Assembly (NCBI GenBank): GCA_963803155.1
Contig: CAWDMN010000108.1
Coordinates: forward strand, 1 to 9,328
Origin: CAWDMN01 sp963803155
GTDB lineage: Bacteria; Acidobacteriota; Terriglobia; Versatilivoradales; Versatilivoraceae
Length of the DNA: 9,328 bases
Reading direction: 5' to 3'
Position numbers and translations under genes: made by a program. A model generated the notes under the pieces. That model saw only the letters and a program-made list of their open reading frames with translations. It ran no database searches and was not told the origin of the DNA. Shown one piece after another: positions 1 to 5,300 of the stretch (positions are counted from its first letter, which is position 1; each line of letters opens with the position of its first letter).

Positions 1-88
1 GCAAAGTGGTCGGCGTCAACAGGCCCCAAGTAACATGCGACGGCCTTGTCGGACCAGACGCCAAGACGGCCCTCAAGTTGAACAGGCA
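1..88 (-). pseudogene. Broken 5' end of the Asp-box gene, left-arm copy
   Basis: The minus strand here matches the start of the 801-aa gene at 5301: the RBS region is kept, followed by codons corresponding to the run from Phe2 to about Ala21 of that protein. The ATG is lost, because the stretch between the GGAGAA and the second codon differs (GCC in place of ATTAA). One extra G in the GAGG run shifts the frame. In the frame matching the protein, a TGA follows the Leu-Gly-Ala-Cys codons. Similarity fades to the left of about 22. It cannot make the protein's signal peptide as it stands. Confidence 0.8.
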
Positions 89-271
89 TTCTCCATAGGT
101 ATTATTGTGCGCTTTTTTGATGCGAATGCTTTGTCTTGCCGTGAGCAACGCTCTTTCACCGCTCTCGAGGCCGCACTAATCCTTCCCCTTTTAGAAGTAG
201 AGATGTGAAAGATTCATCTCTCAGCGCAGCCCATCATAACACAACCAAACGAAATACTCGTCAACAGGTTT

Positions 272-347
272 CATTATAAAAACAAAGAGAACGAAGACAA
301 CCAAAATATGATTGACCTGAACTGTGGGGTTAATTCCAATCCATCAA
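272..347 (-). repeat. Promoter-bearing motif, copy 1 (left outer)
   Basis: This is one of four copies of a motif of about 76 bp. The others are 2396-2472 (-), 2934-3009 (+) and 5044-5118 (+). Its best preserved part is the 39 bp ending in TATAATG. It contains a -10/-35 pair on the minus strand (TATAAT complement at 273-278, TTGTCT complement at 295-300, 16-nt spacer) that points outward from the palindrome centre. Confidence 0.7.
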
Positions 348-634
348 AGGGAATTGGGCAACGGAGAATTAGGTGGTCGGGAACTTGACTAGCAAGATCA
401 GTCCTGGATAAAGTGGGGAGAGTAGATTGTGGGTTTATATTTCAGCCTTAAATGGCCTTTTCCGGGGGCCCAAATAGGCTTTTAAGAAACGGCCATTCCA
501 TTTGGTTTTCGAGGCCTAGCTTTTCGTTCTACATTTTTTTCTTACGAGGCACTCTGTCAATCCCAAGGAGCGTTCAAGATGGAGACTAATCCATTCACGA
601 TTGATTTGAAGTATAAAGTCATCATACAAGTTCC

Positions 635-709
635 CCGCTCGCACTTCAACAAGCTGAGTACCAGCGGAGGTTCGAATGCCGCTCATCCTGAGCCTGTCGA
701 AGGATGAGC
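635..709. repeat. Pair of REP-like hairpins, left arm
   Basis: Two short imperfect palindromes lie in tandem. The first spans 635-667, with stem ends CCGCTCG and CAGCGG around a CTTCAACAAGCTGAG core. The second spans 681-709, with perfect 9-bp stem ends GCTCATCCT/AGGATGAGC around GAGCCTGTCGA. They resemble the dispersed CTTCGACAGGCTCAG-type intergenic repeats seen in many bacterial genomes. The first copy has lost bases of the core and stem relative to its right-arm partner. Confidence 0.75.
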
Positions 710-806
710 GAAATCAGGCATGTGGTGATTGAAAAAATAGACTCATCATGAAAGCTCATTGGAATAATTGGGCGTATAAGGGCTGTTTAAGCCCTCAAAA
801 AACCTC

Positions 807-1232
807 CTAATTCGTCTGCGTTCCGCATCCAAGGAACATCTTGCTTGGCCCATCTATACGCAGGCGCTTGCCAAGTAGAAATTGGAGCATCCGGTAAAAA
901 GTCTTTGGGATGTAACGGTGTTTGCGCTGGAATCGTTTGAGAGGATCCAAGTTATGTATGTGGCTTTCCAGTTTCCCGTGTAGCGCGCGAAGGTGTGCGG
1001 GGTTGCCACGTCGATCTATCTCGATCTTCGAATACAAAGCCGGGATACCGGCGTTCGATCTGATCCTGGCATATGGCTGTGATCTTGGCCTTCTCTGCCT
1101 CATAAGCGGCGGGGTTGCCGATGAGCGGTTCCCAGTACGTCCAGTCGGTCACAGCCCCGATATCTCCACTAGCGATTTGCCGGGCGGGGCGAAACAGGGG
1201 TCATAGCAATAGTTCTTCAGGCTGAAATAGGA
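807..1232 (-). pseudogene. Frameshifted phytoene-desaturase-like oxidoreductase fragment, left arm
   Basis: This is the decayed copy of the fragment at 4159-4581. Recognisable pieces lie in different frames. TDWTYWEPLIGNPAAYEAEK and IERRYPGF read in one frame over about 1047-1150. FQRKHRYIPKT and GPSKMFLGCGTQTN read in another frame down to the TAG at 807-809. Small indels near 1020-1045 (TTTGTATTCGAAG against TTTGCCTCGAAG) cause the shift. It is not expected to make a functional product. The family is the FAD-dependent CrtI/CrtH-like carotenoid desaturase or isomerase type, of which only part of the C-terminal half is present. Confidence 0.8.
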
Positions 1233-2101
1233 TCAACGCCGGGCAGGCATCAGCGGCTTCCTGCCTACTACAGGGAATCGATTTGAAAGCCTTTTCCTTG
1301 AACTCCGGCATACACCGCCGCATTTTTCTGGCTGATATTACCCAAAAATGCCGCAACTGCAACTTCTGTTCGTTGCCGAAAAAAATGATAAACCAAAAGA
1401 GCTCCAATTGCTCTCACCGGTGTTGTCGAAAAGTGCTTATGTCTGGAGTTTCGCTGGTCCACGGACCAAATTCCATCGCTAAAATGTGAAATTTCCACCA
1501 TCCTGGATCGTTATATTCGTGTTCCATTTTAAATAGGCTGTGATGGTGACTTCTCTCGGTACCTGTCACGGTACCTTTGAGAACATCACCGTTCTTAAGG
1601 TAAAGAGCAGGAGAGTTTACTCTCCATGTTCACCGATGGCGCCGTTAGGGCACCGCCCCAACCGGCCATATGACAGTAATTGTCGGGGTAAGGCATTACA
1701 CTGCAATCAGATTTCTCTCCGGTGATCGTATGGGTCGGTGGGTGAATGGCACCCCGCAACCGGACTTCTGCTTCTGTGGCAGCAATAGTTTTTCTGGGTG
1801 CAAATTTATTTTACGGTGGCTTGGGCGGTTTGATTTGGTTCCCAGGTTCCGTTCAGAATCGCAGTTGGATCGCCATAGGGGGTGGGCTCGCTTACACCGT
1901 AAGCCATGGTTCCGTTAGTTCGAATATTGCCCCAGAGATTGTTTCCTGCCAATTGCCCGCCCACCCAGTTACCGTTTTCAGAAATGGGGTTCTCGTTAAG
2001 TCCAAAATTCGCTTGCATAGTCCCTGGCCATCGTTTCCCCTCGGCAAAAACACCAAAGCAGGGAGAAAGATCATGAGGGATACGGTAAAAATCTCTTTCA
2101 T
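1233..2101 (-). pseudogene. Decayed copy of the ConA-like secreted protein gene, left arm
   Basis: This is the counterpart of 3298-4158. The start (CAT at 2099-2101) and the signal-peptide codons MKEIFTVSLMIFLPALVF are kept. A net indel near 2036-2045 then moves the frame, and the mature part LNENPISENGNWVGGQ to NGTWEPNQTAQATVK reads in another frame and hits TAA at 1806-1808. Further small indels scatter the rest of the domain over all frames (about 1375-1805). The terminal TGA that ends the right-arm gene is also present here (TCA at 1233-1235), so that stop is shared by both copies. The RBS and the upstream 9-bp repeats are intact, so a truncated peptide could still be started. Confidence 0.85.
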
Positions 2102-2128
2102 AATATAACGCCTTTCCATCAGGTTTTA

Positions 2129-2167
2129 GGAAATTAGGGAAATTAGCAGGGAAATTAGGGAAATTAG
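2129..2167 (-). repeat. 9-bp tandem repeat (4 units), left arm
   Basis: Four copies of GGAAATTAG stand as two pairs (2129-2146 and 2150-2167) separated by CAG. The array mirrors 3232-3270 exactly in unit number and spacing and lies just upstream of the decayed ConA-like reading frame. Confidence 0.9.
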
Positions 2168-2395
2168 GGGTCAAATCTCGTTTTTCGTGTTTTCAATGAT
2201 CCTCCCTTGATAAAATGCATAATCCTGATCAAATAGGAGAAGCTTCAAACACAAAAAAAAGACTTGATCCCACGCCAGCCCGAAAAGTCTTGTGAGATGA
2301 CCGATGTGCCCTCTGTAAAATATGATGCAAAAGAAAATAGTCAAATAGTCAACTCAGGAACCTACTTGCTTCACGGCATCTCAGCATCATTTTCC

Positions 2396-2472
2396 CATTA
2401 TAAAAACAAAGAGAGGGAAGACAACCAAAATATGTCCCCCAACTGGCTGTGCGTTGATTTTAACCCATCCAA
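2396..2472 (-). repeat. Promoter-bearing motif, copy 2 (left inner)
   Basis: This is the second minus-strand copy of the 76-bp motif. The -10 complement ATTATA is at 2397-2402 and the -35 complement AGACAA at 2419-2424, with a 16-nt spacer. It points leftward toward the decayed ConA-like gene. The upstream half (TTGGATGGGTTAAAATCAAC on the minus strand) matches copies 1, 3 and 4 more loosely. Confidence 0.7.
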
Positions 2473-2933
2473 GGGGGATACTCAGGGATGGCTAGGAATC
2501 TAGTTTCGGTGTGCGGTGTTTGCGAACGCCCTATGGCTGGGAGGATGCATTATTGGTCCTGGAGGTGCCGGCATCCTCTTCACCGGAGGGCAGAGAGGCA
2601 CCTGCCCCACTTGGGTCAACTGGTCTTGACTTCGTAATTCGTATGCGCCTCAATGAATTCATCCAATTCCATATGCCATGGATCTGTTGTTTGCGGAGGA
2701 TACTATTCCCGGAACATATCATCCAGACCCATGGCATATGGAATTGGATGAATTCATTGAGGCGCATACGAATTACGAAGTCAAGACCAGTTGACCCAAG
2801 TGGGGCAGGTGCCTCTCCTCCGGTGAAGAGGATGCCGGCAGCTCCAGGATCAATAATGCATCCTCCCAGCCATCGGGCGTTCGCAAAAACTTCACGCCGA
2901 TATTCGATTCCTGGCCAACCGTGTCGTATCCCC
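2473..2933. repeat. Central palindromic non-coding element
   Basis: This stretch of about 460 bp lies between the two inner promoter-like motifs and is self-complementary throughout. It contains EcoRI-like GAATTC and NdeI-like CATATG palindromes in each arm. Reading frames run across it on both strands, but they are mirror images of each other. Both arms read open in more than one frame and match no protein family that I recognise. I take it as structural or non-coding DNA, possibly a MITE-like palindromic element around which the larger duplication was built. Confidence 0.6.
2593..2817. repeat. Perfect 89-bp inverted repeat at the palindrome centre
   Basis: Positions 2593-2681 are the exact reverse complement of 2729-2817. 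The spacer 2682-2728 can extend the stem slightly: one mismatch at 2682/2728, then TCTG at 2683-2686 pairs with CAGA at 2724-2727. About 37 unpaired nucleotides remain (2687-2723). As DNA this could extrude a cruciform; as RNA it would form a very stable hairpin on either strand. Confidence 0.93.
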
Positions 2934-3009
2934 TTGGATGGGTTGAAATCAACCCACACCAGTTGCCAAACATATTTTGGTTGTCTTCCTTCTCTTTGTT
3001 TTTATAATG
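2934..3009 (+). repeat. Promoter-bearing motif, copy 3 (right inner)
   Basis: This is a direct repeat of 5044-5118 within the same arm. The downstream 39 bp differ at a single base (C against G in the TCTTCCTTC / TCTTCGTTC stretch). The upstream half (TTGGATGGGTTGAAATCAAC) is looser. Sequence downstream of TATAATG is unrelated between copies 3 and 4, so the motif ends sharply there. Confidence 0.8.
2981..3008 (+). promoter_or_regulatory. Candidate sigma-70-type promoter for the ConA-like gene
   Basis: TTGTCT (2981-2986) is followed after 16 nt by a consensus TATAAT (3003-3008). It would give a leader of about 285 nt before the ATG at 3298, a leader that includes the 9-bp tandem repeats. The -10 is perfect and the -35 matches 4 of 6. 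The T-rich spacer makes chance matches easier, so the support is modest. Confidence 0.4.
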
Positions 3010-3231
3010 GGAAAATGGTGTCTGATGCCGTGAAGCAAGTAGGTGCCTGAGTTGACTATTTGACTATTTTCTTTTGCATCATATTTTACAGAGGGGAACA
3101 ATTGCATGTCATGAATTTTTCGGGCTGGCGTGGGATCAAGTCTTTTTTTTGTGTTTGAAGCTTCTATTAGATTCGGGTTAGCCGTTGTCCCAAGGGAGGA
3201 TCATTGAAAACACGAAAAACGAGATTTGACC
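3010..3231 (+). other. Long leader region of the ConA-like gene
   Basis: I see no gene here. The stretch contains an oligo-T run (near 3142-3149) and two mirror-conserved blocks. Between about 3160 and 3193 the two arms differ strongly (right GATTCGGGTTAGCCG against left ATGCATAATCCTGATC on the complementary side), a local island of divergence inside otherwise similar arms. Confidence 0.5.
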
Positions 3232-3270
3232 CTAATTTCCCTAATTTCCCTGCTAATTTCCCTAATTTCC
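3232..3270 (+). repeat. 9-bp tandem repeat (4 units) upstream of the ConA-like gene
   Basis: CTAATTTCC occurs at 3232-3240, 3241-3249, 3253-3261 and 3262-3270, with CTG between the two pairs. It ends 27 nt before the start codon at 3298 and would sit in the 5' untranslated region just ahead of the RBS. Possible roles are a binding site or a copy-number-variable leader; the sequence alone does not decide. Confidence 0.9.
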
Positions 3271-3297
3271 TAAAACCTGATGGAAAGGCGTTATATT

Positions 3298-4158
3298 ATG
3301 AAAGAGATTTTTACCATATCCCTCATGATCTTTCTCCCTGCTTTGGTGTTTTTACCTGCTTCGGAAACGATGGCCAGGGACTATGCCACGAATTTTCCAC
3401 TTAACGAGAACCCCATTTCTGAAAACGGTAACTGGGTGGGCGGGCAATCGGCAGGAAACAATCTCTGGGGCAATATTCGAACTAACGGAACCATGGCTTA
3501 CGGTGTAAGCGAGCCCACACCCTATGGCGATCCGACTGCGATTCTGAACGGAACCTGGGGACCGAATCAAACCGCCCAAGCCACCGTAAAAATAATTACC
3601 ACCCCGAAAAACTATTGCTGCCACGAAGCAGAAGTCCGGTTGCGGACTACCATTCACCCACCGACCCATACGATCACCGGATACGAAGTTTATTGCAGTG
3701 TAATGCCTTACCCCGACAATTACTGTCATATCGCCAGTTGGGGCGGTCCTAACGGCGCATGGGTCAACATGGAGAGTAACTCTCCTGCTCTTTACCTTAA
3801 GAACGGTGATGTTCTCAAAGGTACCGTGACAGGTACAAATCCCGTCACCATCACAGCCTATTTAAATGGAACACAAATCATGTCGATCCAGGATGGTGGA
3901 AATTTCACGTTTAGCGATGGGAAAAAATATGGTCCGTGGACCAGCGGAGCTCCAGGCATCGGCTTTTTCGACAACACCGGTGACGGCAATTGGAGCTCTT
4001 TTGGTTTATCAAGTTTTTCGGCAACGGACAGCAGTGCCGCGGCCTTTCCGCGTAATATCAGCCAGAAAAATGCGGCGGGGGATTCCGGAGTTCAAGGAAA
4101 AGGCTTTCAAATCGATTCCCTGGATGGCAGGAAGCCGCTAATGCCTGCCCGGCGTTGA
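3298..4158 (+). CDS. Secreted ConA-like (lectin/glucanase-fold) domain protein, 286 aa
   Basis: The ATG at 3298 is chosen over the one at 3280 because GGAAAGG (3282-3288) sits 9 nt upstream and the protein then begins directly with a signal peptide (MKEIF, hydrophobic core to about residue 20, likely cut after Met-Ala near residue 26). Residues about 30-244 look like a single ConA-like jelly-roll domain of the kind found in secreted Acidobacteriota and Verrucomicrobiota proteins. Landmarks are NPISENGNWVGGQ, NGTWGPNQTAQATV, EVRLRTTI, NGDVLKGTVTG, ITAYLNGTQI and GAPGIGFF. Such domains typically bind or act on carbohydrate; no catalytic residues can be assigned. Four cysteines (about 107, 108, 133, 143) may form disulfides. 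After the domain, a tail of about 42 residues unlike the fold leads to a TGA, beyond which the same frame continues into an oxidoreductase fragment. The gene lies in the right palindrome arm and its left-arm copy is broken. Confidence 0.75.
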   Translation: MKEIFTISLMIFLPALVFLPASETMARDYATNFPLNENPISENGNWVGGQSAGNNLWGNIRTNGTMAYGVSEPTPYGDPTAILNGTWGPNQTAQATVKIITTPKNYCCHEAEVRLRTTIHPPTHTITGYEVYCSVMPYPDNYCHIASWGGPNGAWVNMESNSPALYLKNGDVLKGTVTGTNPVTITAYLNGTQIMSIQDGGNFTFSDGKKYGPWTSGAPGIGFFDNTGDGNWSSFGLSSFSATDSSAAAFPRNISQKNAAGDSGVQGKGFQIDSLDGRKPLMPARR

Positions 4159-4581
4159 TCCTATTTCAGCCTGAAGAACTATTGCTATGACCCCTCTTTG
4201 GCCCCACCCGGCAAATCGGTAGTGGGATCCGGGGCTGTGACCGACTGGACGTACTGGGAACCGCTCATCGGCAACCCCGCCGCTTATGAGGCAGAGAAGG
4301 CCAAGATCGCCGCCATCTGCCAGGAGCAGATCGAACGCCGCTATCCCGGCTTTGCCTCGAAGATCGAGATGATCGACGTGGCAACCCCGCACACCTTCGC
4401 GCGCTACACGGGAAACTGGAAAGCCACATACATGACTTGGATGCTCTCAAACGAATTCCAGCGCAAACACCGTTACATCCCAAAGACTTTACCAGGACTC
4501 TCCAATTTCTACTTGGCAAGCATGTGCATAGGGGTCGGACCGAGCAAGATGCTCACTGGATGCGGAAGACAGACGAATTAG
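4159..4581 (+). pseudogene. C-terminal fragment of a phytoene-desaturase-like FAD oxidoreductase
   Basis: The frame is open from just after the TGA at 4156-4158 to TAG at 4579-4581. It encodes SYFSLKNYCYDPSLAPPGKS, then TDWTYWEPLIGNPAAYEAEK, IERRYPGF, the hallmark stretch VATPHTFARYTGNWKATYM, and FQRKHRYIPKTLPGLSNFYL. These are conserved features of the C-terminal half of CrtI/CrtH-like NAD(P)/FAD-dependent oxidoreductases. The N-terminal FAD-binding Rossmann domain is absent. At the C end the usual PPGG...AxxG segment is replaced by an unrelated CIGVGPSKMLTGCGRQTN. There is no convincing ATG or RBS; a TTG lies at 4198. The fragment is in frame with the upstream ConA-like gene, and the tail of that gene (FQIDSLDGRKPLMPARR) may itself be the preceding part of the oxidoreductase. 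It is a truncated gene remnant with no expected enzyme activity. Confidence 0.8.
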
Positions 4582-5043
4582 GAGGTTTTTTGAGGGCTTA
4601 AACAGCCCTTATACGCCCAATTATTCCAATGAGCTTTCATGATGAGTCTATTGCTTCGATCCACCACAGGGAGTCCATCCCCTGATTTCGCTCATCCTTC
4701 GACAGGCTCAGGATGAGCGGCATTCCAACCTCCGCTCGTACTGAGCTTGTCGAAGTGCGAGCGGGAACCTGTATGATGAGTTTATACTTCAAATCAATCG
4801 TGAATGGATTAGTCTCATCTTGAACGCTCCTTGGAATTAACAGGCATCTAAGAAGGAGCTGTTGAACGAAAAGCTAGGCCTCGAAAACCAAATGGAATGG
4901 CCGTTTCTTAAAAGCCTATTTGGGCCCCCCCAAAAGGCCATTTAAGGCTAAAAAATATCCCCACAATCTACTCTCCACTTTATCCAGGACTGATCTTGCT
5001 TGGTGCGACCCCGACCACCTAAAAGTCCGTTGCCCAATTCCCT
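4582..5043. other. Non-coding region between the oxidoreductase fragment and the Asp-box promoter
   Basis: No gene is supported here. It contains two REP-like hairpins (4690-4764), an imperfect hairpin GCCTATTTGGG/CCCAAAAGGC (4914-4938) and AT-rich sequence. The short palindrome AGGGCT-TAAAC-AGCCCT just after the TAG at 4581 has its T-run on the wrong side for an intrinsic terminator. Confidence 0.6.
4690..4764. repeat. Pair of REP-like hairpins, right arm
   Basis: The first element (4690-4718) has perfect stem ends GCTCATCCT/AGGATGAGC around TCGACAGGCTC. The second (4732-4764) has CCGCTCG/CGAGCGG around a CTGAGCTTGTCGAAG core. Both carry the GAGC...GTCGAAG core of a widespread class of intergenic REP-like repeats, in opposite orientations relative to each other. 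This copy is better preserved than its left-arm mirror (635-709). Confidence 0.8.
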
Positions 5044-5118
5044 TTGATGGATTGGAATTAACCCACACCTCAGGTCGATCATATTTTGGTTGTCTTCGTT
5101 CTCTTTGTTTTTATAATG
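5044..5118 (+). repeat. Promoter-bearing motif, copy 4 (right outer)
   Basis: This is a direct repeat of 2934-3009 and the inverted partner of 272-347. It lies about 180 nt upstream of the Asp-box gene, which is the only one of the four positions followed by an intact long gene within 200 nt. Confidence 0.8.
5090..5117 (+). promoter_or_regulatory. Candidate promoter for the Asp-box gene
   Basis: TTGTCT (5090-5095), a 16-nt spacer and TATAAT (5112-5117) lie 183 nt before the ATG at 5301. A second overlapping possibility is TTGACG (5126-5131) with TATGAT (5151-5156), whose 19-nt spacer is long. Both are conserved in the left arm, although there they would drive nothing intact. Confidence 0.4.
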
Positions 5119-5167
5119 AAACCTGTTGACGAGTATTTCGTTTGGTTTGCTATGATGGGCTGCGCTG

Positions 5168-5190
5168 AGAGATGAATCTTTCACATCTCT
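5168..5190 (+). promoter_or_regulatory. Leader hairpin upstream of the Asp-box gene
   Basis: AGAGATG (5168-5174) and CATCTCT (5184-5190) form a 7-bp stem with a 9-nt loop. The stem is also kept in the left arm. It would lie in the leader of either candidate transcript; no known riboswitch class is recognisable. Confidence 0.35.
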
Positions 5191-5300
5191 AAAAGGGGAA
5201 GGATTAGTGCGGCCTCGAGAGCGGTGAAAGAGCGTTGCTCACGGCAAGACAAAGCATTCCGCATCAAAAAAGCGCACAATAATACCTATGGAGAATATTA

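Larger units (their letters stand above)
89..806. other. Non-coding outer part of the left arm
   Basis: This is the mirror of 4582-5297. I see no credible gene. It contains the copy of the Asp-box leader with its small hairpin (AGAGATG/CATCTCT), a promoter-like motif pointing left, and two REP-like hairpins. Compared with the right arm it has a 5-nt insertion near 201 (AAGTAGAGATG against AGAGATG) and is about 11 nt shorter between the REP-like elements and the oxidoreductase stop codon (near 720-740). The leader part (100-347) is one of the best preserved stretches of the palindrome although it encodes nothing. Confidence 0.7.
22..2686 (-). repeat. Left arm of a 5.3-kb imperfect palindrome (damaged copy)
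   Basis: Read on the minus strand, this arm follows the right arm (2724-5363) from the centre outward in unbroken order. Anchor pairs that I matched by eye are 22-30 with 5355-5363, 37-44 with 5341-5348, 273-278 with 5112-5117, 681-709 with 4690-4718, 807-809 with 4579-4581, 2201-2206 with 3194-3199 and 2593-2681 with 2729-2817. Coordinate sums drift only from about 5385 to 5410, so indels are small. Identity looks very high at the outer end and perfect at the centre. It is lower in the middle (about 1000-2100), where differences come in small clusters of substitutions and 1-5 nt indels. All coding frames in this arm are broken. Only 21 bases lie to the left of the arm, so I cannot tell whether homology really ends at about 22. 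Confidence 0.95.

Noticed and set aside
2531..2959. 142-codon open frame on the minus strand across the centre
   Set aside because: Same reason as for the plus-strand frame. It reflects the palindrome, and its repeated segments are the two arms translated.
2511..3050. 179-codon open frame across the palindrome centre on the plus strand
   Set aside because: It reads into its own mirror image, has no RBS and matches no family I know. Long frames arise easily across a palindrome that is open on both strands.
2129..3270. CRISPR array
   Set aside because: The only short regular repeats are 9-bp units without spacers; there are no cas genes.
4156..4158. Selenocysteine or programmed readthrough at the in-frame TGA
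   Set aside because: No convincing SECIS-like hairpin follows directly, the downstream sequence is a fragment lacking its FAD-binding part, and the join is not a natural architecture.
4592..4614. Possible terminator AGGGCT-TAAAC-AGCCCT after the oxidoreductase fragment
   Set aside because: The T-run precedes the stem on the plus strand, and the opposite strand has A's after the stem, so it is not an intrinsic terminator in either direction.
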